A stretch of 16,336 bases of DNA from Sandaracinaceae bacterium (GTDB taxonomy: Bacteria > Myxococcota_A > Polyangia > Polyangiales > Sandaracinaceae). Shown here one piece after another: positions 1 to 7,475 of this stretch (positions within the stretch are counted from its first letter, which is position 1; each line of letters opens with the position of its first letter). The notes under the pieces are model-generated. The model did not search any database. It saw nothing but the letters and a program-made list of their open reading frames with translations, and was not told the origin of the DNA. The stretch spans positions 1 through 16,336 of the forward strand of contig JANWYL010000041.1 in NCBI GenBank assembly GCA_025056955.1, written 5' to 3'. The translations under genes and the position numbers were made by a program.

Positions 1-425
1 ATCGACCCCTCGCAGGCGACCACCCCGTCGTGGTTGGGCACTTCTTGGTACAAAAATGGCGGAAAAATTTCAGGGACTTTGATCTGCTCAACCCCTGGAA
101 AATAGGACCGCGTCCACTGGGGATCGATGGTGAACACGCTGAGCTCGGCATTTTCTTCACCAAGAAGATGCCGAAATTGCCTGAGCATCTCAGCGGTCCG
201 CACATCGGCTCCCGTATTGCGCGAACCCACATACCCTGCAAAAAGAAGCTTCAAGGGGCGACCCCGCCTCCATCCCCTCTTCCCCTTTCGCTGCGCTTCA
301 TCTCTTCTCGCCTCGATCAGCGCATCCATGGCTTCTTGGAGCAAGCGATCGGGATCGCTCGCTTTGCGCAAGGATTCGAGAGCCCGACTGACCGCCTTTT
401 CAATGAGCACCCTTCCTACACCCAT
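1..425 (-). CDS. Polysaccharide pyruvyl transferase family protein (partial, C-terminus outside window)
   Basis: Only the first 141 codons are present; the gene runs off the left edge. The translation has a basic, helical lead of about 55 residues, then a strand-glycine turn LLFAGYVGSRNTGADVRTAE (residues 60-79), which matches the G-Y-x-G-x-x-N-x-G opening of the polysaccharide pyruvyl transferase family (PF04230, CsaB-like). A later segment, HDGVVACEGS (132-141), fits the family's 'D-x-V-V-x-x-x-G-S' stretch. Family members move a pyruvyl ketal, or act as related GT-B-like transferases, on cell-surface glycans. The ATG at 425 is preceded by AAGGTGAGG at a good distance, and the gene overlaps the end of the SDR gene by 10 bases, so it is probably translated from the same mRNA as the last gene seen in this operon. 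The acceptor and the true donor cannot be told from this fragment. Confidence 0.8.
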   Translation of the reverse strand, partial: MGVGRVLIEKAVSRALESLRKASDPDRLLQEAMDALIEARRDEAQRKGKRGWRRGRPLKLLFAGYVGSRNTGADVRTAEMLRQFRHLLGEENAELSVFTIDPQWTRSYFPGVEQIKVPEIFPPFLYQEVPNHDGVVACEGS

Positions 426-1579
426 CGAATTCCCTCACCTTTTGCAAGACCTTCAAATCGGCTTGGAAGATCGGTATGGGGATATCGAAAGTTCACCTTC
501 TTGGCCCACCTGTAAAGTTCAGCGCAATATGCGGTGAATGGCACGGGTGCTTCTCCTAATGCTTGGACCACCCGTTGGTTATCAAAAACGGTGTCGAACA
601 CAATGTATGGCCAAAACACTGAAAAGAGAGCACCCACTCGAGAAAGGGAGCTTTTGGGAAGATTGGCCAAAGCCCGCATGCTGGCTTCAAAGGGCCAAGA
701 AAGCCAGGGCACAAAGATGGGACGCCTTCTTTCAGGAAATGCATCGAGCATTGCATCAGCGATTTCTTCTGCCGTTTTTGATGCAACCCCTGCCGAAAGG
801 TGATAGACATGGTGATCGACCTTATCGCGAAGGTGCAAATCGGCGATGGCACGAGCAACGAAATCAACTGGTACGATGTCAAGGCGGGTGCGCCCATCGA
901 GGGGAAGGATGGGGAGATCGGCGAGAATGCTAAATGCTTTCACCATATCAAATTGAGTGGTTTTTGCCTTCCGAGAATCACCCATCACAATTGAGGGGCG
1001 AAAAATCAAATAACTCAGGTCTTGCAGCAACTCCTCGACCATGTGTTCTCCAAATTTCTTTGTGCGTGCATAGGGATCGTAGTCCCGCCGATTCCAATCG
1101 ATCGCCTTGTCTTCGTGCACGATTTCACCTTTTCTCTCCCCCGCGACGGCGACCGTTGACACCTCGCTGAATCGACGGAGCTTTTTCCCCTGCTCAACGA
1201 TTTCTCGAGCCAGGAGAATCACCGAGAAAGTCCCCTTCAAGTTGGTGTTGAGGCAGCTTCTTTCAGACCTTCTGTTGAGCGTTGCACCGATGTGCAGGAT
1301 CGAATTCACCCTTTCGATGATTTCTTCACGTGCCTTTGGGCTCATGCCAAGGCGAGGTTCACTGAGATCACCCTGAACGAAAACCACTCGGGAGAGCACC
1401 TCCTCAAAGCCCTCCTCATCGAGGTGTGCTTCGAGCGCACGCCATAGCTTTTCAATGGCACTTCTTTTATTTGGTGCTCGGATCAGGAGAAACACTCCCA
1501 CCTTGTGGTGACGCACCAAGCGCTCGAGCACACAGGCGCCGATAAACCCAGTTCCCCCAGTAACGAACACCCATTCCAT
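416..1579 (-). CDS. SDR-family oxidoreductase, thioester-reductase/acyl reductase-like
   Basis: A 387-residue extended SDR of the NAD_binding_4 (male-sterility/thioester reductase) type. The N-terminal Rossmann motif is TGGTGFIG (residues 7-14), a D-x-S segment VQGDLSEPRLG (68-78) follows, the SEVSTVAVAG strand (138-147) carries the catalytic Ser/Thr, and the Y-x3-K pair is Y170/K174 in YARTK. Family members use NAD(P)H to reduce an acyl-CoA or acyl-carrier thioester, or act on nucleotide sugars. The RPSIVMG and DIVPVDFVARAI segments favour the acyl-reductase group. A TTG at 1591 could be read as a start, but I chose the ATG at 1579 because GGAGGG sits just upstream of it. That site lies inside the last codons of the preceding reductase gene, whose TGA ends two bases before this ATG. 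It is shorter than its neighbour and lacks the FAR C-terminal domain. Substrate unknown. Confidence 0.85.
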   Translation of the reverse strand: MEWVFVTGGTGFIGACVLERLVRHHKVGVFLLIRAPNKRSAIEKLWRALEAHLDEEGFEEVLSRVVFVQGDLSEPRLGMSPKAREEIIERVNSILHIGATLNRRSERSCLNTNLKGTFSVILLAREIVEQGKKLRRFSEVSTVAVAGERKGEIVHEDKAIDWNRRDYDPYARTKKFGEHMVEELLQDLSYLIFRPSIVMGDSRKAKTTQFDMVKAFSILADLPILPLDGRTRLDIVPVDFVARAIADLHLRDKVDHHVYHLSAGVASKTAEEIADAMLDAFPERRRPIFVPWLSWPFEASMRALANLPKSSLSRVGALFSVFWPYIVFDTVFDNQRVVQALGEAPVPFTAYCAELYRWAKKVNFRYPHTDLPSRFEGLAKGEGIRWV

Positions 1580-1580
1580 C

Positions 1581-3287
1581 TCACCCTCCAAACGATCTTT
1601 GGTGAGCGCCCTTGTGAGGGAGGAGTTCTTCGACGGGGCGCCAGCATTCGAGTGAGATGCCTAGCCCCAGTTCAGGATCATCCGGCACCCGCTCGCCGCG
1701 CAAAAGAGGCAGTGACCAGCGGTCAAGGCCCGGTATTTGGACATTCATCCAATAATCCCTCCAATCGATGTTTTCCACATCCCACCCAAGAGACTCTTTC
1801 TCTTCCCCTTCAAGGCGCTGGGAAGCCCTTCTGATTTCTTCGGTGACGAACACGTAGTTGTGGTCGAAAATGAAAGGTTGATAACGCTCAAGCATCGATT
1901 CTACCTGCGCGAGGGTGCGGGCCAAGTGAGACCATTGCTTCGACTGTTGCTGCGCAACTTTGGAGATGAACTCACCAAACTTGTGGTTTGTCCACCTTGG
2001 TGCCACCCTTGCGATGTCCAAATTTGACCAAAGCTCTTTCACCTTGCTTGCAGCAGCGCGAGCGAGTGACAAGGTGAGGTCCTCAGAGGGGGGAGTGTCT
2101 GATGGAACGCTATCGAGGTGCCGAAGCACCCAGCGTTCAAATGCGTTATTTGATTCACCGTACTGCCTCCGGCGAGCAAGCGAGGTCAAATCAACTGCAC
2201 GGCCGAAGGTGAATGGATTGGTGTCTCCAGAAGCGAGATGATAAACGGGTGCGTGCTCACCCCCCATGAGTTCTGCCAGCGCAAGCAAAATCCCCCTGGC
2301 GGCCGTATCTACTGGAACCACATCGAAAATGTGTTGCGAGGCGACTGGAAGGTGCCTGTGCATGGTGCTGACCAGCCAAACGATGGGTGCCGAGGTGTTT
2401 ACACCTTCATTCCAACCCGAAAATGGGATCTCTCTAGCGCTTTCTACAATTGAGGGCCGCACCAAGCAGGTGGCAACATCTCCATTTCCGGCGACGAGGT
2501 GTTCTGCCAGGCCCTTGGTGTAGGTGTAAATGTTTGGCCACCCAAGAGAGCGCGCGCGAAGGGATACGTAGGTGATGCGTTGTTTGCGCGCTTCGTGAGG
2601 GCTTGGGGCCTTGGATGAGAGCGATGCACACAAAGACTCGATGGCATGTAGCTCATCCCATGGATCAAAAGGGGTGCCATTGGGCGAGATTCCCCTTCGG
2701 ATTCGCTCTTCAACCCGCCCAGACACCATTCCAGCAACGAAAGCGGTTGAAACATGGAGCAGGCGCTTTCCCCGGCTCATTCTCGCAAACTCTTGGGCAT
2801 GGAGGGCACCCTTTGTGTTGATGGCGATCGCCTCGATGGGATCTGGTTCGAAATCCGTTTCACCAGCCACATGGATCACCGCGTCGATTTCTCGCGCGAG
2901 ATTCTGCGCTTCGAATGCTGAAAGCCCAAGGTGAGGATAGCGCACATCACCTTCAACCACCAAGACCCGCTCCCTTAACCAATCACCAAGGCCCTCTTCG
3001 TGTTTTTCTCTAAGGTGACGGAAGGCGGGGCTCCGTTCGAATAACCAACTCACCCGTTCTTTTGCACCCTTTCCTTTCTTCGGGCGAGCCAATAAGATGA
3101 TCCTGCGGATTTCAGGAACACGATCGAGGAGTAGGCCTATAAAAACCTTTCCTATGAAGCCGCTGCACCCTGTGACAAGCAATTGCTTACCTTCGAGTTT
3201 TTCTCTGACAGAGAGCGGCTTCACCCACCCATCGCTTGGGCCGTTTACATGGGGACCTGCTGGTTGTTCTGCTTTCATCACCTTCAT
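1581..3287 (-). CDS. Fatty acyl-CoA reductase (FAR family: NAD_binding_4 plus FAR_C-like tail)
   Basis: A 568-residue protein of the alcohol-forming fatty acyl-CoA reductase type. After a ~33-residue lead come the cofactor motif TGCSGFIG (39-46), a second Rossmann strand IILLARP (63-69), VVEGDVRYPHLG (110-121), HVSTAFVAG (178-186), Y254-x3-K258 in YTYTK, and CLVRPSIVES (274-283). The tail, about 465-530, ends in FDHNYVFV, NIDWRDYW and PGLDRWSLPLL, the pattern of the FAR_C domain. The family reduces fatty acyl-CoA to aldehyde or alcohol with NADPH, feeding wax esters or ether lipids. The length fits. The chosen ATG (3287) overlaps the stop of the upstream gene as ATGA and has GGAGA six bases ahead; an ATG at 3299 would add four residues. 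Position between a HAD-like gene and a second reductase suggests coordinated lipid modification. Family is clear; chain length and one- versus two-step reduction are not. Confidence 0.88.
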   Translation of the reverse strand: MKVMKAEQPAGPHVNGPSDGWVKPLSVREKLEGKQLLVTGCSGFIGKVFIGLLLDRVPEIRRIILLARPKKGKGAKERVSWLFERSPAFRHLREKHEEGLGDWLRERVLVVEGDVRYPHLGLSAFEAQNLAREIDAVIHVAGETDFEPDPIEAIAINTKGALHAQEFARMSRGKRLLHVSTAFVAGMVSGRVEERIRRGISPNGTPFDPWDELHAIESLCASLSSKAPSPHEARKQRITYVSLRARSLGWPNIYTYTKGLAEHLVAGNGDVATCLVRPSIVESAREIPFSGWNEGVNTSAPIVWLVSTMHRHLPVASQHIFDVVPVDTAARGILLALAELMGGEHAPVYHLASGDTNPFTFGRAVDLTSLARRRQYGESNNAFERWVLRHLDSVPSDTPPSEDLTLSLARAAASKVKELWSNLDIARVAPRWTNHKFGEFISKVAQQQSKQWSHLARTLAQVESMLERYQPFIFDHNYVFVTEEIRRASQRLEGEEKESLGWDVENIDWRDYWMNVQIPGLDRWSLPLLRGERVPDDPELGLGISLECWRPVEELLPHKGAHQRSFGG

Positions 3288-4102
3288 GGTTGTCTCCATT
3301 CACCAAATCTCTTTCGGCCAATGGGCTCTCCGAGCGCTGCGTGCACCCAAGCCCACTTGTGGCCAGATGGGGCATCGACAATCGGCCATCCGAGTTCTCT
3401 GGCGACGCGTCGAAGCTCTGCATCGGGACACAGCGCGCAGGGTTGTCCAACCAAGGCGAGGAGCACCAAGTCACCCCGCTGACTGCCATAGGCCCGGCTC
3501 TTTTCGAGGGCGATTCCCTTTTGTTCGGCCCATCGCCTGAGGTGCTGGGGGGCCACTTCGGGCCCTTGCACGGGATCGCTCAGGTTTCCTGTGCAGTGGT
3601 CATCCTCGTCGAACTCGAGCCGGTTACAAAGAAGTCCACAAAAAGAAATGCCCAACTTCTTTTCGATGGCTTTGATGAGTTCCGTGCAGATGGGCTCGAT
3701 GGTCTCTGCGATGAGAACAGGCGCGTATCCTTCTTCGAAGGATTGCGCAAGCAGCCTGAGCCCTTCTTGGCGGAGCCCGGGAAGAAGCACTTCCTGTGCG
3801 TAGTCCTTGGCCAGGACCTCAATCCGGTCGCGGCTCATCCCCGCAAGGAGCCGAAAGGCCAGTCCAGTTGCACCAGCACGCGCAAGGCCCGCACCCAAGC
3901 GGCTCAGGCCATCCATTGCTCCAGCAGCCCAGGCTCCCCCGAGCCCAAGCACGCGCTGCTTCACGAGAGGGGCGTTTCCGACAATGAATGCGGCCGATGC
4001 CCAAGCGGGCGCCGGGTGTAAGGTGCCCTCAAGTTTGAAAAAAGCACCTCGCTCTTTTTGCCATTCCTCCAACACGGCCTCTTCATTTAGCTGGACTGAC
4101 AC
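3284..4102 (-). CDS. HAD-IB-like protein with substituted catalytic residues (probable pseudo-phosphatase)
   Basis: The 272-residue protein has the outline of a HAD-IB (SerB-like) phosphatase. A first strand AFFKLEGTL (20-28) aligns with the family's hFDxDGT motif. A helical cap region follows, then a strand VLIAETIEP (129-137) at motif II, and YGSQRGDLVLL (205-215) at motif IV, followed by the typical GQPCALCPDAELRRVARELG stretch (219-238). The nucleophile Asp of motif I is Lys23, the general acid/base Asp is Glu25, the motif II Ser/Thr position appears to be Ala, and the first Asp of motif IV is Ser207. Loss of phosphatase activity is therefore likely (inference), while the fold and tail are preserved. 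The GTG at 4102 is the outermost start (TAG lies three codons upstream), but no good ribosome-binding site precedes it. GTG 4075 or TTG 4072, with GAAGAGG upstream, are alternatives. It is first in the reductase operon and its TGA overlaps the next ATG. Confidence 0.75.
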   Translation of the reverse strand: MSVQLNEEAVLEEWQKERGAFFKLEGTLHPAPAWASAAFIVGNAPLVKQRVLGLGGAWAAGAMDGLSRLGAGLARAGATGLAFRLLAGMSRDRIEVLAKDYAQEVLLPGLRQEGLRLLAQSFEEGYAPVLIAETIEPICTELIKAIEKKLGISFCGLLCNRLEFDEDDHCTGNLSDPVQGPEVAPQHLRRWAEQKGIALEKSRAYGSQRGDLVLLALVGQPCALCPDAELRRVARELGWPIVDAPSGHKWAWVHAALGEPIGRKRFGEWRQP

Positions 4103-4109
4103 GTCAGTC
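4094..4109. promoter_or_regulatory. Palindrome GACTGAC-AC-GTCAGTC, possible TetR-type operator
   Basis: Two perfect 7-base arms (4094-4100 and 4103-4109) around a 2-base centre. They cover the outermost GTG start of the HAD-like gene and lie about 20-35 bases upstream of its alternative starts. Short dyads of the TGAC-N-GTCA kind are common binding sites for TetR-family regulators of lipid genes. No regulator gene is present in this window, so the role is inferred from form and position only. Confidence 0.4.
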
Positions 4110-4141
4110 TAGTCGAATCACATCAAAGGAGGGAGCCCGAA

Positions 4142-4390
4142 TTGCAAGGGCAAGCGTATGAGGCGAGGCGGAGGCGGAAGACCAGGCGACCAGCCATCAT
4201 GCCCGGAAGTGTGGTGGCTTTTTGGGGCGGCGACTGGGGCCTTCCTGCAGCTGGGTGGGCTCGTTGCCGCCTCATGTGGTTTGGAGCCATTTGCGTGACT
4301 GCAGTGTGGGGCGTGCTGCAAAGAGGGCCCGAAGGCCTCCACGAGCCTGAGCCTGGTCCTTTCGCGCAGCATCGCTTGAGGCTTGGATGA
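4142..4390 (+). CDS. Possible small membrane protein, 82 residues (doubtful)
   Basis: Not recognised. A TTG start (4142) stands eight bases after a strong AAAGGAGGGAG (4125-4135). The frame ends in TGA at 4388-4390, which overlaps the ATG of the next gene as ATGA, an arrangement typical of translational coupling. The product has a very basic start (RRRRKTRR, residues 9-16), one possible membrane helix around 45-59 (MWFGAICVTAVWGVL) and an acidic, proline-containing tail. Against it, composition is unremarkable and a second overlapping frame (ATG 4158 to TGA 4298, 46 residues, with AAGGG ahead and a hydrophobic VWWLFGAATGAFLQLGGLVA run) looks about equally plausible. If neither is real, 4113-4386 is simply the leader and promoter region between the divergent operons. 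Confidence 0.3.
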   Translation: MQGQAYEARRRRKTRRPAIMPGSVVAFWGGDWGLPAAGWARCRLMWFGAICVTAVWGVLQRGPEGLHEPEPGPFAQHRLRLG

Positions 4391-6363
4391 GAAAAGGGGC
4401 CTTTCTCCATGCTATGGATTCTCGCACCATGGCTTTGAGTTATTCGGCCCATCCACCTTTGGCTTCTCACGATGACTTGAGTCGTTACGAGAAGCTCATT
4501 CTTTGGGTGTTGATGGCCGCTTTTGCACTCACCCTGTTTGTATTTGCTTTTTTGCGTGCTTTCACCTTTCACAACCGAAATTTTGATTTGGCTTTTTACG
4601 TTCGCATGGCTTGGGGAATTCTTCGAGGAGATGGGTGGCAACCTTTGGTGAATGCTCACATTGCGGGCTTGCACTGGGTGTGGCCATTGTTGATTCTCGC
4701 TCCACTTGGTGCAGCCTTTGGTTATATTCCTGTCCTTTTGCTTGCCCAATCCCTTTCGGTTGCATGGGCAGCGTGGCCCATCGCAAGGATTTCAATCTTT
4801 TGCCTTGGTGGATACAACCAAAAGATGCGCTTGATCGCACCATGGATTGGTGCTGGGACTTGGATGCTTCAACCAAACTTATGGCATGTGGCCACAAATG
4901 AGTTTCACCCTGGCACCCTTGCTCTTTTCCCCTTGGCGTGGCTGTGTGAATCGCTTCTGCGTTTGGATTGTAAGGGCTTTGCCTGGGCAAGCCTTGCGAG
5001 CGTGGCTTGCCGTGAGGACTTGAGCCTGGTGGTGGGTGTGGCTGCGTTGCTTTTCACTGTGCGAAGCCAGTATCTGGCCTTGCGCGTTGCTTTGTCTGTG
5101 TTTGGCTTGGCCTTGGCCTACTTTTTACTCTTTCTCCTCACCCACGCTTTCATGGCCCCTCCCAAGGGCTCCTTTTTCCTCCACTATGGACACCTTGGTG
5201 AAGGCCCCGCGGCAGCGGTTGCAAAGGCAGTGACTGAGCCGTCTTTTTTGGTGCAACATCTCCTTTCGAAAGACCGTTTGGTTTATCCATTCGTGATCAC
5301 TGCCCCCTTTGGCCTTTTCACTTGGTTCTCACCCACTTGGGTGTTGTGCGCATCACCTGTTTTGTTGATGAACCTTTTTTCTCAGTTACCAACCACCCTT
5401 TTTCTTGACTCGCACTACCTGACACCTGCCCTTCCTTTTCTTTGCACTGGGGCGATTGATGGAGTGGCCAAGATTCACGGTTGTTTGGAGCGCCTACACC
5501 TTCGAGGGTCACCTGTTTCAATTGCTGGGGCGCTGCTTGTGATTGCTGGCGTGGCCCACTGGTTATGTGGGGCTTCTCCCTTGTCGCGGCGCTTTGATCG
5601 GCTTGCCTTTCGGGACCATCCATTGAGTCAGGCCCTTCGAGAGGCTTTGGCCCTTGTGCCTCCGACGGCATCGATTCAAGCACCGGAGCGGGCATTGGCC
5701 CACCTTGCCACACGCACCAAGGTGCATCGGCTTCCGCCACCCGAGGCCAAGGCCGATTTCGTGCTTTTTGACGCCTGGCATCGGCGCAAATACGCCCATC
5801 AAGAGGTGCTGCTCCGAACCGCCGAGGAGTCTCTGGTTCGAGCGTGGCTTGCGCGTCCGGACCATGCCTTGCGTTGGGCCAAGTCTCACGTGTACTTGCT
5901 CGAGCGGGGCTTGCCTTGGTCGCACGATATTGGAAGGAAACGCCACGTGATTGGCAAGACCAGCATTTCCTTTGGTCGTTACCTCACTTCTTGCTTGGGT
6001 CTTAAAAGGGTGCGAATGGAGAAAAAAGAGCTCGTTCTCTTTTTGGTTGCGCGGAGCGAATGCCCACCTGATCTCGCTCTTCGGATTGGGTGGGGGTATC
6101 GACCTGGCCGCGTCGACCTCATCACCCAAGGGGTGCTTTCGCCGGCCAAGTTTCAGGTGGGTGACCTCATCCGCTCGGCCCACCCTCTCAAGCCAGAGGA
6201 AGTCAGGATGTGGTGCTTGCGCGGCTTGCGCATTGGAGCGATCCGCGAAAGCGGGGCGCGTCCAGCTCCTGAAGATCCGGTGGCGGTTGATATTTCTCAA
6301 GAGGAATGGCTTTCAGGGGATGGACAAGGGTGCATGGTGCGCTTTTTTGTTCCTTTGCCATGA
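4387..6363 (+). CDS. DUF2079 family polytopic membrane protein with extra C-terminal domain
   Basis: A 658-residue protein whose first ~400 residues contain many hydrophobic helices. It carries the DUF2079 landmarks: NFDLAFYVRMAW (65-76) in the first outer loop, HWVWPLLILAPLGA (96-109), EFHPGTLALFPLAW (172-185), CREDLSLVVG (208-217) and SHYLTPALPFL (342-352). The soluble section SIQAPERALAHLATRTKVHR (429-448) and ADFVLFDAWH (456-465) matches the family's 'Asn/Ala-x-PHLxxR' and 'DyvlvD' pattern. DUF2079 is a GT-C-like membrane family with no assigned reaction, and lipid-linked sugar transfer is a common guess. The last ~140 residues are a strand-rich domain beyond the usual family end. The ATG at 4387 has GAGG five bases ahead; ATGs at 4414 and 4429 are alternatives. 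The gene lies 61 bases upstream of accA. Confidence 0.85.
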   Translation: MRKGAFLHAMDSRTMALSYSAHPPLASHDDLSRYEKLILWVLMAAFALTLFVFAFLRAFTFHNRNFDLAFYVRMAWGILRGDGWQPLVNAHIAGLHWVWPLLILAPLGAAFGYIPVLLLAQSLSVAWAAWPIARISIFCLGGYNQKMRLIAPWIGAGTWMLQPNLWHVATNEFHPGTLALFPLAWLCESLLRLDCKGFAWASLASVACREDLSLVVGVAALLFTVRSQYLALRVALSVFGLALAYFLLFLLTHAFMAPPKGSFFLHYGHLGEGPAAAVAKAVTEPSFLVQHLLSKDRLVYPFVITAPFGLFTWFSPTWVLCASPVLLMNLFSQLPTTLFLDSHYLTPALPFLCTGAIDGVAKIHGCLERLHLRGSPVSIAGALLVIAGVAHWLCGASPLSRRFDRLAFRDHPLSQALREALALVPPTASIQAPERALAHLATRTKVHRLPPPEAKADFVLFDAWHRRKYAHQEVLLRTAEESLVRAWLARPDHALRWAKSHVYLLERGLPWSHDIGRKRHVIGKTSISFGRYLTSCLGLKRVRMEKKELVLFLVARSECPPDLALRIGWGYRPGRVDLITQGVLSPAKFQVGDLIRSAHPLKPEEVRMWCLRGLRIGAIRESGARPAPEDPVAVDISQEEWLSGDGQGCMVRFFVPLP

Positions 6364-6424
6364 CAGAGAGGCGCCAAGGGTTCAATCGACAAAAGCGAAT
6401 TTGAGGGCATGATGGGAACGCGCC

Positions 6425-7390
6425 ATGACCTGCCTCGATTTCGAACGCCCACTGCTCGAACTCGAAGCGAGAATTCGCGAGCTTCAAATCCATGCTTCGA
6501 ACGACCCCCGCTTCGAAGAAGAAATCCGCCGCCTCGAAGCCCAGCTCCGTGAGCTCTCAGAGCAGCTCTACAAGGACCTGAGTGCTTGGCAGAAAGTCCA
6601 GCTGAGTCGTCACCCAGACCGGCCGCACATGCTCGATTATGTCGAGCGCCTGTTTGACGATGTGCTCGAGCTCCACGGCGATCGCTGCTATGGAGACGAC
6701 CCGGCAATTGTGGCCGGTTTTGCCCGCTTGGATGGCCGGACGGTGGCCATCGTTGGTCATCAAAAGGGCAGAACCACTCGCGAAAAGCTGCGGCGCAATT
6801 TCGGAATGGCTCACCCCGAGGGGTACCGAAAAGCAGTGCGCATCATGGAGCTCGCCGTGCGTTTTCGACGGCCGATTTTGACTTTCATCGACACTCCTGG
6901 GGCTTACCCAGGCATCGGAGCAGAGGAGAGAGGCCAAAGCGAAGCGATTGGCCGAGCCATCTTCACGATGTGCGCGCTGGAGGTTCCCATTGTGTCTGCC
7001 ATCATCGGTGAAGGCGGTTCGGGAGGAGCCTTGGCCCTTGGTGTTGCCAATAGGGTGTTGATGATGGAATTTGCAACCTACAGTGTGATCACACCGGAAG
7101 GGTGCGCTTCGATTTTGTGGCGAGATGGCAGCAAGGCCCCTCTGGTGGCTGAGCGACTGCGGCTTCTGGCAGAAGACGCGCTCAGGCTTGGAATCATCGA
7201 TGAAATTGTGCCAGAGCCCATGGGAGGAGCCCACCGGGATCCTGACGAGGCCGCGCGCCGTCTCGGTCAGGCTTTAAGAAAGCACCTTTTCGAGCTTGAG
7301 CGAATTTTTCAAGGGCAAGATGGGGGAAGGCAATTGGTTGAAGCGCGAAGGGCCAAGTTTCGGGCCATGGGTGCATTTCTTGAAGAGTGA
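6425..7390 (+). CDS. accA: Acetyl-CoA carboxylase carboxyltransferase subunit alpha
   Basis: A 321-residue protein, the usual length for AccA. It transfers the carboxyl group from biotin on AccB to acetyl-CoA, making malonyl-CoA for fatty acid synthesis, as an alpha2-beta2 complex with AccD in the cytoplasm. An N-terminal helical segment (about 5-60) is followed by the crotonase-type core. That core carries ELHGDRCYGDD (82-92), GHQKGR (111-116), FGMAHPEGYRKA (126-137), FIDTPGAYPGIGAEERGQSE (154-173), the oxyanion-hole glycine run GEGGSGGALAL (195-205) and TPEGCASILWRD (223-234). All expected motifs are intact. The ATG at 6425 is preceded by only a weak GATGGGAA. accD is not adjacent, which is common. 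The neighbours on both sides are membrane proteins, so an operon with a shared function is not evident. Confidence 0.97.
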   Translation: MTCLDFERPLLELEARIRELQIHASNDPRFEEEIRRLEAQLRELSEQLYKDLSAWQKVQLSRHPDRPHMLDYVERLFDDVLELHGDRCYGDDPAIVAGFARLDGRTVAIVGHQKGRTTREKLRRNFGMAHPEGYRKAVRIMELAVRFRRPILTFIDTPGAYPGIGAEERGQSEAIGRAIFTMCALEVPIVSAIIGEGGSGGALALGVANRVLMMEFATYSVITPEGCASILWRDGSKAPLVAERLRLLAEDALRLGIIDEIVPEPMGGAHRDPDEAARRLGQALRKHLFELERIFQGQDGGRQLVEARRAKFRAMGAFLEE

Positions 7391-7396
7391 GGTGTG

Positions 7397-7432
7397 GGTG
7401 AGGAAATCGCAGCCTTTGCTGCGTAATTCACC
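7397..7432 (+). terminator. Hairpin downstream of accA, possible terminator
   Basis: An inner stem CGCAGC (7408-7413) / GCTGCG (7418-7423) closes a CTTT loop, and an outer stem GGTGA (7397-7401) / TCACC (7428-7432) extends it across a small internal loop. It begins seven bases after the accA stop. No clean T-tract follows, only a weakly T-rich stretch about 10 bases further on, so Rho-independent termination is uncertain. Confidence 0.35.
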
Positions 7433-7475
7433 TTGTGCGCTTGCCTTTTGGTGATTGGGCCAGCTGGGGTTTTGC

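Noticed and set aside
1580..1591. TTG at 1591 as the SDR start
   Set aside because: This TTG overlaps the ribosome-binding site GGAGGG that serves the ATG at 1579, and would overlap the upstream gene needlessly.
3236..4021. Open frame of 261 codons on the plus strand
   Set aside because: It lies fully opposite the HAD-like and FAR genes, has no family pattern and is rich in Pro/Ser/Arg as expected for a shadow frame.
4123..4749. Open frame of 208 codons on the minus strand
   Set aside because: It overlaps the DUF2079 coding region, with a basic, low-complexity translation and no recognisable domain.
5563..6300. Open frame of 245 codons on the minus strand
   Set aside because: It is antisense to the C-terminal half of the DUF2079 gene, whose frame has clear family motifs; the antisense product resembles nothing.
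6557..7234. Open frame of 225 codons on the minus strand
   Set aside because: It is antisense to accA, which is certain.
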